Shown piece after piece: positions 44,949-54,498 of a stretch of 64,000 bases of DNA. The notes under the pieces were generated by a model, which did not search any database, was not told the origin of the DNA, and saw only the letters and a program-made list of their open reading frames with translations. How positions within the stretch are numbered: position 1 is the stretch's first letter; every line of letters begins with the position of its first letter. The position numbers were made by a program, and so were the translations under genes. Source of the DNA: Haloplanus sp. CK5-1 (GTDB lineage Archaea; Halobacteriota; Halobacteria; Halobacteriales; Haloferacaceae); NCBI RefSeq assembly GCF_037201915.1, contig NZ_CP147505.1:3179852-3243851 (forward strand). Reading direction: 5' to 3'.

Positions 44949-45521
44949 CCAGTCGTCGATCCGATCGGCCAACGCTCCACGCCGGTGGATCACGCCCCGT
45001 CCGGGGTCGACGACGGTGCTCTCGGTCCCGGGCGTCTCGCCGCCGTCGACCACGGCGGCGACGCCAGACCGAATTCGGTCGTCGAGGTCGGCGATCCGAG
45101 TGACGCTCCCCGCACCGGACCGGTTGGCGCTGGTGGCGGTCAGCGGCGGCGTCCGGTCGAGGAGGGCGAGCGCAGTCTCGTGGTCGGGGACGCGGACGCC
45201 GACGCGGTCGCGGCCGGCGGTGAGGGCGTCCGGGAGGGAGGGTCGGCGCTCGACGACGACCGTCACGGGACCGGGGAGAAACCGGCGCATGAACCGGACC
45301 TCGCGGTCGGTCGGTCGGGTGTGTTCGAGCGCAGCGTCCACATCGGGGACGGCGACCGAGAGGGGATTCCCACGGGACCGCCCCTTCAACTCGAATACCC
45401 GTTCGACCGCGTCGGTGTCGGTGGCGTCGGCACCCAGCCCGTACACCGTCTCGGTCGGGTAGACGACCGCACGCCCGTCTCGGGCGGCGTCGACGGCGAC
45501 ATCGAGGGTGTCGGGACTCAT
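44931..45521 (-). CDS. Threonylcarbamoyl-AMP synthase (TsaC/Sua5 type)
   Basis: 196 residues with the YrdC fold: YPTETVYGLGADA at residues 21-33, LKGRSRGNPLSV (the KxR loop) and TATSANRSGAG (SxN). It makes threonylcarbamoyl-AMP from threonine, bicarbonate and ATP, for the t6A base next to the anticodon of tRNAs reading ANN codons. The C-terminal Sua5 domain of longer homologues is absent, so this is the short TsaC form. Its stop abuts the redoxin gene start downstream in the minus direction; probably one operon with the two thiol-fold genes. Confidence 0.93.
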   Translation of the reverse strand: MSPDTLDVAVDAARDGRAVVYPTETVYGLGADATDTDAVERVFELKGRSRGNPLSVAVPDVDAALEHTRPTDREVRFMRRFLPGPVTVVVERRPSLPDALTAGRDRVGVRVPDHETALALLDRTPPLTATSANRSGAGSVTRIADLDDRIRSGVAAVVDGGETPGTESTVVDPGRGVIHRRGALADRIDDWLQTEE

Positions 45522-46034
45522 TCAGTCGACGAGCGTCCGGATCTCGTCTTCGAGGTCGTCGTACGGCGGGAAGTCGGGCCACTCCTCGGCGACCCACGCG
45601 TAACGGACGGTGCGGTCCCCGTCGAGGAGGAAGGTCGCGGGACGAGCCTCCTCGATACCGGCCATGCCGTCGAGGTCGTTGGCGACGCCGTAATCGCGGG
45701 CGACGCCGTTTCCGGGGTCGGCGAAGAGGTCGAAGTCCATGCCGCGCTCCTCGATGAGTCGCTTGTGGGCGTACGGAGTCGAAATCGAGACACCGACGAC
45801 GGTGAGCAGGTCGCCCAAGTCACGGTCGCGGAGTTCGTTCCAGATGTACGTCGCGGGGAAGGAGCCGTCCATGGGGTAGAAGACGAGACAGACCGGCCCC
45901 TCGTCGGTCAGGTCGGAGAGGGCGGCGTCCTCCCAGAACTCCTCGTTGACGAGCGGGCGGGTGAAGTCGGGGGCAGTCTCGCCCTCGGCGACGTGGTCGG
46001 TGTCGGGTAGGTCGACGACGTCGAAGTCGACCAT
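45522..46034 (-). CDS. Redoxin-fold protein without the peroxidatic cysteine
   Basis: 170 residues in an AhpC/TSA-like fold: GETAPDFTRPLVN near residue 18, LVFYPMDGSFPATYIWNEL, GVSISTPYAHK and RPATFLLDGD. In peroxiredoxins the segment after FYP carries the catalytic Cys (TxxC); here it reads PATYIW and the whole protein is nearly free of useful Cys (one in VCLVF). A peroxidase function is therefore doubtful. It overlaps the glutaredoxin gene by one base, so a redox-linked role as a binding partner is possible. Confidence 0.82.
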   Translation of the reverse strand: MVDFDVVDLPDTDHVAEGETAPDFTRPLVNEEFWEDAALSDLTDEGPVCLVFYPMDGSFPATYIWNELRDRDLGDLLTVVGVSISTPYAHKRLIEERGMDFDLFADPGNGVARDYGVANDLDGMAGIEEARPATFLLDGDRTVRYAWVAEEWPDFPPYDDLEDEIRTLVD

Positions 46035-46309
46035 CAGCGCGCACCCCTGTTACCGTCGCCGTACGTCGATTCGAGATACTCGACGACGTTGGCGGACTCG
46101 GACATCGTCACGCCGGTTCGCTCGTCGACGATGGCGGGCACCGGACGGGAGCCCGCGACTCGCTTGACGACGTTGCGCTCGGAATGCATCGGCTCGACGA
46201 ATCGCGAGGTGTAGTCGAGGCCGAGGTCGTCGAGCGTCCGGACGACACGTTCGCAGTAGGGACACGCCTGTAGTCGGTACAGGGTGATGGGTGGGTCACT
46301 ATCCGGCAT
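46034..46309 (-). CDS. Glutaredoxin-like protein
   Basis: 91 residues with the classic active site CPYC at about residues 16-19 (LQACPYCERVV), the cis-Pro loop RPVPAIVDE and the GSH-binding-like SESANVVEYLES. The GST N-terminal wording near the end suggests the glutaredoxin/GST-N branch. Haloarchaea use gamma-glutamylcysteine instead of glutathione, so that thiol is a likely partner. It is first of a tight three-gene unit with the redoxin-fold gene and tsaC. Confidence 0.9.
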   Translation of the reverse strand: MPDSDPPITLYRLQACPYCERVVRTLDDLGLDYTSRFVEPMHSERNVVKRVAGSRPVPAIVDERTGVTMSESANVVEYLESTYGDGNRGAR

Positions 46310-46394
46310 AGGCTGGCGTACGGCAGGGGGCAGCCTAAGCCCTTCGTTCGGGTCGAGACGGCCTGAGGGTAACGCTTAATTCGGGCCCGTGAGT

Positions 46395-47783
46395 ATGATG
46401 GGTAGTTCCATGGGTTTGTCCCCGATAGCGAGCGCCGTCAGACACTCTCTTCCGGCGCAGATAGCCGATATCGTCCCGCTGACCGACACGACGATCACGA
46501 TCGCCGGATCGGTCGCGATCATCGTGTTGATCGGCCTGTCGGCCTTCTTCTCCTCCTCCGAGATCGCGATGTTCTCCCTGGCTCGTCACCGCGTCGACTC
46601 GATGGTCGACGACGGGGTCCCTGGGGCACGGGTCGTCCAGGAGTTGAAATCGGATCCCCACCGACTCCTGATTACGATCCTCGTCGGCAACAACATCGTC
46701 AACATCGCCATGTCCTCGATCGCGACGGGCGTTTTCGCCATCTACCTCTCGCAAGGACAGGCGGTGCTCGCGGCGACGTTCGGGATCACGACGCTCGTTC
46801 TCCTGTTCGGGGAGAGCGCACCTAAGTCCTACGCGGTCGAGAACACCGAGTCGTGGGCGCTCCGGATCGCCCGCCCACTCAAGTACTCCGAACTGTTCCT
46901 CATGCCCCTGGTCGTCGTCTTCGACCACCTGACGCGAGTGGTCAACCGCATCACCGGTGGGCGGTCGGCCATCGAGACCACCTACGTCACTCGCGACGAG
47001 ATCCAGAACATGATCCAGACCGGGGAACGCGAGGGCGTCATCGAGGAGGAGGAGCGCGAGATGTTCCAGCGCATCTTTCGGTTCAACCGCACCATCGCCA
47101 AAGAGGTGATGACGCCGCGCCTCGACATGACCGCGGTGCCGAAAGACGCCGCCATCGACGAGGCCATCGAGACCTGCGTCCAGAGCGACCACGAGCGCAT
47201 CCCCGTCTACGAGGGCAACCTCGACAACATCATCGGCATCGTCACCCTCCGGGACCTCGTTCGTCAGCAACACTACGGCGAGCGGAACGTCGACCTGACC
47301 GACGTCGTCCAGCCGACCCTCCACGTCCCCGAGTCGAAGAACGTCGACGAACTCCTCGAAGAGATTCAGGAGAACCGAATGCGGATGGTGATCGTCATCG
47401 ACGAGTTCGGGACGACGGAGGGCCTGATCACGATGGAGGACATGGTCGAGGAGATCGTCGGTGACATCCTCGAGGGCGACGAGGAGGAGCCCTTCGAGTT
47501 CGTCGGCGACGACGAGGTGATCGTCCGGGGCGAGGTCAACATCGACGAGGTGAACGAAGTGCTCGATCTGGACCTGCCGGAGGGCGAGGAGTTCGAAACA
47601 CTCGCGGGCTTCATCTTCAACCGGGCGGGGCGACTCGTCGAGGAAGGCGAGACGATCGACTACGACGGCATCACGATTCGCATCGAGCAGGTGGACAACA
47701 CCCGGATCATGAAAGCACGGATCACGATCCCCGAGGCCACGGACACGGAACTCGAAGAGACGGAAGCCGAGGTCGAAGGGTAG
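46395..47783 (+). CDS. CNNM/CorC-type membrane protein with CBS pair
   Basis: 462 residues. An N-terminal DUF21 (CNNM) membrane domain of four helices (LIGLSAFFSSSEIAMFSLAR at about 36-55; GNNIVNIAMSSIA; LFGESAPKSYA) is followed by two CBS domains (KEVMTPRLDMTAVP and LHVPESKNVDELLEE... DEFGTTEGLITMEDMVEEI) and a C-terminal CorC_HlyC domain (VIVRGEVNIDEVNEVLDLDL). Family members export or sense Mg2+ or other metals; the CBS pair binds ATP. Starts at GTG 46389 or ATG 46398 are also possible. Often called hemolysin-like, a misnomer. Confidence 0.93.
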   Translation: MMGSSMGLSPIASAVRHSLPAQIADIVPLTDTTITIAGSVAIIVLIGLSAFFSSSEIAMFSLARHRVDSMVDDGVPGARVVQELKSDPHRLLITILVGNNIVNIAMSSIATGVFAIYLSQGQAVLAATFGITTLVLLFGESAPKSYAVENTESWALRIARPLKYSELFLMPLVVVFDHLTRVVNRITGGRSAIETTYVTRDEIQNMIQTGEREGVIEEEEREMFQRIFRFNRTIAKEVMTPRLDMTAVPKDAAIDEAIETCVQSDHERIPVYEGNLDNIIGIVTLRDLVRQQHYGERNVDLTDVVQPTLHVPESKNVDELLEEIQENRMRMVIVIDEFGTTEGLITMEDMVEEIVGDILEGDEEEPFEFVGDDEVIVRGEVNIDEVNEVLDLDLPEGEEFETLAGFIFNRAGRLVEEGETIDYDGITIRIEQVDNTRIMKARITIPEATDTELEETEAEVEG

Positions 47784-47786
47784 GCG

Positions 47787-48959
47787 TTACACCACGAGGG
47801 CGTCGAGGGCGACGAAGACGCCGTAACTGAGCGCGAACGCGAGGACCAACGATCCGGCCCACGCAAGCACCGTGTACGCCATCTTCCGACGGCTGACGCC
47901 GCCGCCACCGGCAGCGTAGCCCGACCCGATGATCGCCGAGACGACGATTTCGTTGAACGAGACGGGAATCCCGAAGGCGACGGCAGCCTGCGCTATCGCG
48001 AAGGAGGGAATGAGCGCCGCGATCGACCGCCGAGGGCCAAGCGACGAGTAGTCCTGTGCGAGCGCCTTGATCATGCGCGGCGCGCCGGTCCAGGACCCGA
48101 GTAGGAGTCCGAACCCACCCCCGGCGAGCACCGCCCACAGGGGGACGGAAACGTCGTCGAGTAGCGGGACGAGCGGTCCGATCGCCAGACCGACCTGACT
48201 CCCGCCGGCCGAGAACGCGACCAGCCCGCCGAGCGAGAGGAGGAAGCGCCGCTGTGTCGTCTCGGGGTCGGTCACGAGTCCACGGAAGAGGACGGCCGCC
48301 ACGAGGATCGCACAGCCGACGGCGGCCGCTGCCGTCCCCCCAGGCACGGCAGTTCCGAGGGTACTCGCGATCGATCCGCCTTCGCCCGCGGGACCGAGCA
48401 GAGCGAACTCGATCGTGGCGACGAGCGCCCCGACGGCACCACCGAGACCGGCGATGGCGTAGCGTTCCGGAACGGACGGGAGACGGAGGAGCCGCGCAGT
48501 AGCGTACGCCGCACCGCCGCCGACGAAAGGAGTGAGCACCCACAGCGTCGCGATCTGTCGATACTTCGCCCACGCAGGATCGCCGCCGAGAGCCAGCCCG
48601 ACACCGACGACCGCCCCGGTGACGGTGAACGCCGTCGCGATGGGGTAGCCCGTGAAGACGCCGATGGCGACGAGGACGGCGGCGGTGAGCAGTCCGACGA
48701 TGGCGGCGGTCGCCGTCAGAGAGACGCCACTGATGAGTTGGGTTCCGACGGCTTCCGTGACGTTCGCGCCCTGCAAGACCGCGCCGGCGAAACCGAGCAA
48801 GCCGACGAGGAAGCCGGCTCGCATCACCGAGATGGCGTTGGCTCCCACGGCCGGTGCGAACGGCGTCGATCCGGAGGACCCGGCTCCGATCGCCCACGCC
48901 ATGAACAGACTGGCGACCGCGGCGACGACGAACGTCAACAGTGTTCCGGTGGCGACCAT
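47787..48959 (-). CDS. Pit-family inorganic phosphate transporter
   Basis: 390 residues, 10 or so membrane helices. The PiT repeat signatures are present: SSGSTPFAPAVGANAISVMR near 28-47 with GAVLQGANVTEAVG, and the second half ALIPSFAIAQAAVAFGIPVS with NEIVVSAIIGSGYA. These low-affinity carriers move phosphate or metal-phosphate with H+ or Na+. It converges with the CNNM gene 3 bp away. Upstream on the same strand is a one-helix protein gene that may be an accessory. Confidence 0.92.
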   Translation of the reverse strand: MVATGTLLTFVVAAVASLFMAWAIGAGSSGSTPFAPAVGANAISVMRAGFLVGLLGFAGAVLQGANVTEAVGTQLISGVSLTATAAIVGLLTAAVLVAIGVFTGYPIATAFTVTGAVVGVGLALGGDPAWAKYRQIATLWVLTPFVGGGAAYATARLLRLPSVPERYAIAGLGGAVGALVATIEFALLGPAGEGGSIASTLGTAVPGGTAAAAVGCAILVAAVLFRGLVTDPETTQRRFLLSLGGLVAFSAGGSQVGLAIGPLVPLLDDVSVPLWAVLAGGGFGLLLGSWTGAPRMIKALAQDYSSLGPRRSIAALIPSFAIAQAAVAFGIPVSFNEIVVSAIIGSGYAAGGGGVSRRKMAYTVLAWAGSLVLAFALSYGVFVALDALVV

Positions 48960-49032
48960 CAGTTCGCTCCCCCCTCGGAGGGGTGGATACTAACCGGTGC
49001 CGGCCGCACGGAAGCCCTGGGCACGTCCACCA

Positions 49033-49194
49033 CTACCGGTATCCCTCGTCGTACCCCTCGCGAAGCGAGAGCAACGTCCGGCGGACGAGCAGGTAGGCAA
49101 AGAAGACGAGCAACAGCATCAGCCCGACCAGTCCGAGGAATATCGGATCGCCGAGGAGGTCCGACAACTGGAGGGAACCGGCGGGTGGCTGCAT
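49033..49194 (-). CDS. Single-helix membrane protein
   Basis: 53 residues from ATG 49194: a polar start MQPPAGSLQLSDLLGDP, one long helix (FLGLVGLMLLLVFFAYLLV) and a basic-then-acidic tail RRTLLSLREGYDEGYR. It lies 73 bp upstream of the Pit gene in the same orientation, so a partnership with that carrier is possible. Too short for domain assignment. Confidence 0.6.
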   Translation of the reverse strand: MQPPAGSLQLSDLLGDPIFLGLVGLMLLLVFFAYLLVRRTLLSLREGYDEGYR

Positions 49195-49320
49195 GAACGA
49201 GTCGTGAGTCGGGTCGCACAAAGCCGTTTCGCCGTGGGTCGACGGACGGCTGTCTCCGGGATGTAGCGTCGATAAAAAAACCGCGTCGGGTGACCGCTAC
49301 CGGCGGTCAGTCGTGGCTAC

Positions 49321-52221
49321 TTATTCGTCGCGCCGGGTGGCCAGCAGTGCCGCCGCCAGCAGCGCGATGACCGCGATGACCGCACCGAAGCCCGGCCCGC
49401 CGCCCTCCGTGGGCGTCGCCGTTGCCGTGTCGGTCGGTTCCGGCGTGTCCGTTGCCGTCGGCTCGGGCGTGTCCGTTGCCGTCGGTTCCGGCGTGTCCGT
49501 TGCCGTCGGTTCCGGCGTGTCCGTCGGTTCCGGCGTCGCAGTCTGGCGGTTCTGGACGATCTCTACGCTTTCGACGTCCTCGTTGAAGGCGTCGTCAGCC
49601 ACGAGTTCGTACGTGCCAGTCTGGACGTCGTCGAGTTCGAGCGAGACCATGTACTGTCCGTCGTAGCCCCACTCGTCGGTCGTGCTCAGCGCGACCGAGT
49701 CGCCCTCGTCGGTGCTGAGCTCGACGGTGATCGAGTTGTCGTCCGGTCGCAGGTTGGTCGTCCCCGCGACGACCATCGTGTCGTCGACGGCGATCGGGTT
49801 GACGCCCGAGGCTTCAGCGCCCTCGGGGTAGACGCTCTGGATCGAGGTCGACGATTCCGCGAAGCGGAACTGCGCGTTGACGATCCGGTCGTCGCTCGCG
49901 ACCGCTTCGACCGTCTGGTCGAGGAAGCGAGCGCGCATCTGGTCGCCCGTCAGACCCGAGCCAGACAGGTTGTCCTCGACGAAGTCCGCGAGGTTGCCGC
50001 TCGGGAGTTCGCCGTCGCCGTAGTCGCCGTCACGACCCGACGTCAGGATGTGAACGCTGGCCTGACCCGTCGCGAAGCCGTCGGGGCCGACGACGTTGAC
50101 TTCGTCCTCTTCGAACGTGTTGTCATCGTCGACCGAGATGGTCTCGTGGTTCGCGTTCCCGCGGTTGTCGAAGAACACCACGTCGACGTCCTGGTTACCC
50201 AGGGCGGTCCCCGAGATGTTCACGTCACCGTCTTCTTCGGCCACTTGGCCGCCGACGGTCTTGACGTTCGCGCTCAGCTCAGTGTCGACCACGCGGAGCG
50301 ACGACTGGCTGCTCGTGCCCGTGTTGAACTCCGAGACCGGCACGGACGGGTCGACGTTGTTGCTGCCACCCACGTCGGCCGTGTCGATCACGCCGAGTCG
50401 GTAGCTCCCGGGCAGCGAGAGGATGTTGTTGCCCGGCTCGTCGTCACCCTGCGAGAGGATGACGTCTTCCTTTTCGAACGTGCCGTCGGCGTCGACGCCG
50501 ATCTCGCCGTCGGTGCCACTGCTGTCACCGTTCAGGTCGATCAGCTTGTATTCGCCGTCGCGGCGGATGTACAGCGACACGTCGTCGATGCCTTCCGAGG
50601 CGGTCCCGTTGACGTCGATTTCGCTGCCGACAACGTAGGTGTTGTCGGGCGTGTTGAGGGAGACGCTACCCTCTTCGACGGTCAGCGAGGGGTCGTCCTC
50701 GGAGCTGGCCGGGAGGTTCGGCACTTCGTCACCGGCCGCGTAGAGGTCGAGGTCGACGTCGGTCGTGTCGAGGTTCGTCGTGTCGACCTGTCCGCGCGCG
50801 ATACCGGTGTCGTCGTCGATGGTCAGGTTCGCGTACGCGTAGTTGACGTCCGAGACGTCTGCACCGGACGGAAGAGGGTCACCGCTCTGGTAGACTTCCG
50901 TGTCGTTGACGACGACGCCGACGGAGTCCGTGTCGCCGACCTGACCGAAGACGCGCCGTGCGTCGCCGATCGTGACGCCGTCACGGAGGTCGTCGGAGTC
51001 GATGGTGACGACGTGGTCCTGGCCCGCGTTCGAGCCGCGGACCGAGAAGGTCACGTCGTTCCCGCGCGTGACCGAGTCTTCGTCCAGGTCGAGCGTGACG
51101 TCGTCGTCACCGGTGACGGTGACGGTCGTCGACTCGACGGCCTGACCGAAGTCGAGGTCGTCGGAGCCGGCCACCTCGATGGTGTAGGTACCCGTCCCGA
51201 GGTCGGTGAGGTCGAGCTCCCAGCCGACGTCACCGTCCGAGCCGCTACCCGCCTTGATGGCGTTACCGGTCGCGTCGCGGTCGGAGATAGCGTCACCAGT
51301 GACATCGAGGCCGCCCTCGTTCTCGACGGTGAGTTCGAGGTCCTCGGCCTGATCGTAGTTGTACGAGGCGTTGACCGAGAGGTCACCCGAGCCGCTGACG
51401 TCCGATTCGCCCTCAGGGACCGAACCGCCCGCGATGTCCGCGTCCTGGCTGTTCAGGACTTCGAGCTCGTCGACCTGCGGTCGCAGGACCGTGACGCCGA
51501 AGCCGCCGTCACCGTCGGCCGGACCGTTGGCGTCGTACTGACCGGTCGCCTGATCCTGATCGATGGGGGTCGTGAGGGTCTGACCCTCGGCGTCACCGCT
51601 GGACCCCGTCAGGGACGTCCGGCCGTTGAAGTCGATGTCTTCCTCGCCCTGGAAGACGGTCGCACCGGAGAGGATGGTGCCCGTACCGTCTTCGGTGTTG
51701 AATTCACCGACTTCACCGTTCGAACCGGCGCGGGTCTCGCCGAAGTTGATCGTGACGTCACTACCAACATCGGTGCCGCCCGCTTGGATGTTACTGGTCG
51801 TCGTCCCAGTGCCGGAGACACCGGTGTAGTCAACGGTGATAGTACCGTCAACGGTGAATTCGCCACTCGCGGGCGAGTTCGTTGTGGTAGTGTCGTATTC
51901 AACCGTAGCGGCGTCGCCAGTTACAGTAACATCGCCGCCGGTTTTGTTGGTGACTGTCACATCAACGTTGTCAATTGTTCCTGAAGTGGAAGTCAGGTCA
52001 ATTGACTCAGTGTTTTGTACGCTCGACGCTGAGACGTTGAATGTGATGTCGTGCGTTACTGTTGTGTTTACAACCGAAGTCTGAGTGAGTGTGTCGTTGC
52101 CCGCAGTATAATTAGTGGTTGCAGCAGCCGATCCCGACAGCGCCACGGTACCAGCGAAGACGCTGAATACCATGAGCGCCGCGAGGATCACTGCGCGGGC
52201 TTTGTCGTTATAGTCTGTCAT
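49321..52221 (-). CDS. csg: S-layer glycoprotein
   Basis: 966 residues. N-terminus MTDYNDKARAVILAALMVFS ending GSAAATT is the conserved haloarchaeal S-layer signal peptide. The long acidic beta-rich body has many N-glycosylation sites (NYT, NTT, NVS, NGT). Near the C-terminus a PEPTATDT repeat (about 900-935) forms the O-glycosylated stalk, then GGGPGFG (PGF-CTERM cut and lipid attachment signal), a membrane helix and TRRDE. It builds the cell wall lattice. DNA of the stalk (about 49425-49540) is internally repetitive and so prone to length change. Confidence 0.94.
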   Translation of the reverse strand: MTDYNDKARAVILAALMVFSVFAGTVALSGSAAATTNYTAGNDTLTQTSVVNTTVTHDITFNVSASSVQNTESIDLTSTSGTIDNVDVTVTNKTGGDVTVTGDAATVEYDTTTTNSPASGEFTVDGTITVDYTGVSGTGTTTSNIQAGGTDVGSDVTINFGETRAGSNGEVGEFNTEDGTGTILSGATVFQGEEDIDFNGRTSLTGSSGDAEGQTLTTPIDQDQATGQYDANGPADGDGGFGVTVLRPQVDELEVLNSQDADIAGGSVPEGESDVSGSGDLSVNASYNYDQAEDLELTVENEGGLDVTGDAISDRDATGNAIKAGSGSDGDVGWELDLTDLGTGTYTIEVAGSDDLDFGQAVESTTVTVTGDDDVTLDLDEDSVTRGNDVTFSVRGSNAGQDHVVTIDSDDLRDGVTIGDARRVFGQVGDTDSVGVVVNDTEVYQSGDPLPSGADVSDVNYAYANLTIDDDTGIARGQVDTTNLDTTDVDLDLYAAGDEVPNLPASSEDDPSLTVEEGSVSLNTPDNTYVVGSEIDVNGTASEGIDDVSLYIRRDGEYKLIDLNGDSSGTDGEIGVDADGTFEKEDVILSQGDDEPGNNILSLPGSYRLGVIDTADVGGSNNVDPSVPVSEFNTGTSSQSSLRVVDTELSANVKTVGGQVAEEDGDVNISGTALGNQDVDVVFFDNRGNANHETISVDDDNTFEEDEVNVVGPDGFATGQASVHILTSGRDGDYGDGELPSGNLADFVEDNLSGSGLTGDQMRARFLDQTVEAVASDDRIVNAQFRFAESSTSIQSVYPEGAEASGVNPIAVDDTMVVAGTTNLRPDDNSITVELSTDEGDSVALSTTDEWGYDGQYMVSLELDDVQTGTYELVADDAFNEDVESVEIVQNRQTATPEPTDTPEPTATDTPEPTATDTPEPTATDTPEPTDTATATPTEGGGPGFGAVIAVIALLAAALLATRRDE

Positions 52222-52340
52222 GTTTTTGCGTTGTTGTCTGCATCGGCAATCCAGACGGGGTCTTTCATGCCGGGTTCGTGGTCTGACTGATCGCCAGCCT
52301 ATCCACGGGTAGGGGTGTTCGAAATGAAAGCCGAGTGTGG

Positions 52341-52350
52341 TAAATACTTT
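52341..52350 (-). promoter_or_regulatory. Putative TATA box of the S-layer gene
   Basis: On the minus strand AAAGTATTTA lies about 120 bp before the ATG at 52221, implying a leader of roughly 90-100 nt; a long leader is known for the S-layer genes of other haloarchaea. The surrounding 52222-52345 is the AT-richest promoter region in this part of the window. Confidence 0.5.
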
Positions 52351-52692
52351 GTGTTCAAATCATGCGTGTGTCAGACGGTGCCAATGGGCGTCTCAGCCCG
52401 ATTCCGGGGCGATTCGTGAACTGGTATATGCCTTGTGTGTAGGCGGGTCGCGACGGCGGGGCGTGGCACTCGGATCGAGGGGGACGGGAGGGAGCGAGGA
52501 GAGTCGGCGACCCCGCGCGAATCGGCGGGCGACCCCGCTGGTCGGTTCGGTGAATTCCACCGACGGCGGAAGGCTACAACGGCCGTTTGAGCCTACGGTG
52601 TGTCTATTATCCCATCGGGCGTAGGGTCGGTCGCGTGGTCCCCCGACCACGCTTCGGCCCTCCACTTCGTGCTGGTGTGTCCCGACGAGCGA
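52351..52692. other. Intergenic between the S-layer and phosphoesterase genes
   Basis: I see no gene with haloarchaeal coding character here. Open frames are short or continue as shadows of the phosphoesterase gene. Confidence 0.55.
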
Positions 52693-53262
52693 TCAGCCGA
52701 CGCGAAACCGGTCGAGGACGTCGCCGTCCGGGGTTCGAAGCACACCGACGAGCCCCACGTCGGCGTCGGCGTCCGCGTTCGCGTCGAACGGGGTGACCCC
52801 GGCCGGTCGGTCGTCGCCCCCCGGCGTCCACAGTTCGGCGTGGCCCGGGCGGTTCCCCCGCGGGTCGGCGTAGCTCCCCGGATTCAGGAGCACCGGACCC
52901 GTCTCGGGGGCGTCGACCGACGGACGGTGGGTGTGGCCGGTGACGACGAGGGCCGCGCCGCGCTGTCGGCCGAAGAGGGAGCGGGCGGTCGCGCCGCCGC
53001 GCTCCGTGTGCGTGACCGCGATCCGAACGCCGGCGTAGGTCGTGGTGGCGGCCGAGGGGAGTCGCTCCCGGACGGCGGCGGTGTCGGCGTTGCCGTGGAC
53101 GGCGACCAGTCGGTCGGCGCGTTCCCGGAAACCGTCGAGGACCGAGGGCGTCGTGAAGTCGCCGGCGTGGATCGCGAGGTCGGCGGCGGCGAGGGCCTCG
53201 CGGGTCCGACCGGTCAGTCGGGGGTCGTCGGTGCCGTGCGTGTCGGAGCAGACGACGAGCAT
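52693..53262 (-). CDS. YfcE/MJ0936-type metallophosphoesterase
   Basis: 189 residues from ATG 53262. Calcineurin-like motifs: DTHG at residues 7-10 (CSDTHGTDD), HAGDF, VHGNAD, THTE and GHTHRP. This set defines small YfcE/MJ0936-like phosphodiesterases that act in vitro on cyclic or model phosphodiesters with Mn2+ or Ni2+. A short Ala/Asp repeat (DANADADADVG) lies near the end. Next upstream on the same strand is threonine aldolase, 91 bp away. Confidence 0.92.
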   Translation of the reverse strand: MLVVCSDTHGTDDPRLTGRTREALAAADLAIHAGDFTTPSVLDGFRERADRLVAVHGNADTAAVRERLPSAATTTYAGVRIAVTHTERGGATARSLFGRQRGAALVVTGHTHRPSVDAPETGPVLLNPGSYADPRGNRPGHAELWTPGGDDRPAGVTPFDANADADADVGLVGVLRTPDGDVLDRFRVG

Positions 53263-53353
53263 GCGGGAGCGTCGAGGCGGGCGGGCAACTCGGTTGCGGT
53301 CCGTACCGAGGACGGACCGCGGTCGGACACGCGACGTCGCACGGAGCGAGGTA

Positions 53354-54382
53354 TCACTCCAGCGATCCGAGGGCCGTCTCGACACGGTCGACCGCCGTCT
53401 CCACGTCCGATCGGTCGACGTCCAGATGCGTACAGAACCGGACGGTTCGATCGCCGAAGGGACCACAGGCCACGTCGTGGGCGGCGACTCGGTCGACGAA
53501 CCCCTCGGGGTCGAGGCCCGTCCCCGAGACGTCGGCGACGACGATGTTGGTCTCGGGCGTCGGGACGGAGAGACCGTCGACGGCGTCGAGACCCTCGGCG
53601 AGGCGGGCGGCGTTCTCGTGGTCGGTCGCGAGGCGGCCGCGGTTCTCCAGTGCGAGCAGTCCGGGCGCTGCGATCATTCCGACCTGTCGCATCCCGCCGC
53701 CGAGGAGTTTCCGGACCCGTCGGGCCTCGTCGACGAACGACTCGCGTCCGGCGAGGATCGAGCCGACGGGCGCACCCAGCCCCTTCGAGAGACAGAACAG
53801 GACGGAGTCGACGGGGGCGACCATCTCTTCGGCGTCGACGCCGAGGGCGACACAGGCGTTGAACAGGCGCGCGCCGTCGAGGTGGACGGGCACGTTGTGG
53901 TCGTCCGCGGCGCCGGCGACGGCGCGGACGTGGTCGACGGGCACCGCCACGCCGCCGCGGGCGTTGTGCGTGTTTTCGAGGGCGACGAGGCCGGTACCGG
54001 GGCGGTGGAGGTCGGCCTCGTGACAGCTCTCGTGGACCTGTTCGGGCGTGAACGCGGCCCGGTCGCCGGCGTCGACGGTCCGGGTCTGGAGGCCGGCACC
54101 CCGGGCGAGACCACCCACCTCCCACCGCACCATGTGGGCCTCGCCGTCCACGAGGACTTCGCTCCCGGGGTCGGCGTGGACGTACGCGGCGATCTGATTG
54201 CCCATCGTCCCCGTGGGGACGAACAGCGCCGACTCGCATCCGACGACGTCGGCGGCGCGGCGTTCGAGGTCGTTCACCGTGGGGTCGTCGCGGTAGACGT
54301 CGTCGCCGACGGCGGCGTCGCGGGCGGCGTCGCGCATCGCGTCCGAGGGGCGGGTCACCGTGTCCGAGCGGAGGTCGATCAT
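53354..54382 (-). CDS. ltaE: Low-specificity L-threonine aldolase
   Basis: 342 residues from ATG 54382 beginning MIDLRSDTVTRPSDAMRDA, the family opening. PLP-binding Lys is in LFCLSKGLGAPVG; HLDGARLFNA supplies the Asp that pairs with the cofactor; KLLGGGMRQVG follows. It cleaves threonine or allo-threonine to glycine and acetaldehyde, a source of glycine or C1 units. It is divergent from the M29 peptidase gene, starts 116 bp apart. Confidence 0.94.
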   Translation of the reverse strand: MIDLRSDTVTRPSDAMRDAARDAAVGDDVYRDDPTVNDLERRAADVVGCESALFVPTGTMGNQIAAYVHADPGSEVLVDGEAHMVRWEVGGLARGAGLQTRTVDAGDRAAFTPEQVHESCHEADLHRPGTGLVALENTHNARGGVAVPVDHVRAVAGAADDHNVPVHLDGARLFNACVALGVDAEEMVAPVDSVLFCLSKGLGAPVGSILAGRESFVDEARRVRKLLGGGMRQVGMIAAPGLLALENRGRLATDHENAARLAEGLDAVDGLSVPTPETNIVVADVSGTGLDPEGFVDRVAAHDVACGPFGDRTVRFCTHLDVDRSDVETAVDRVETALGSLE

Positions 54383-54498
54383 ACGTCGAGTCGGTGCCGC
54401 CAGATCAAATAGCTCCGGGCGGTCGCGCGGGGGTCGCCGACCGGCACCGGGAGGGCACACTCCGAAAGGCTTTGCCGCCCGCGCGGGAACGCACATGC

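Noticed and set aside
50050..51984. 644-residue plus-strand frame opposite the S-layer gene
   Set aside because: Val/Arg/Asp-rich mirror of the S-layer codons; no domain and no start signals.
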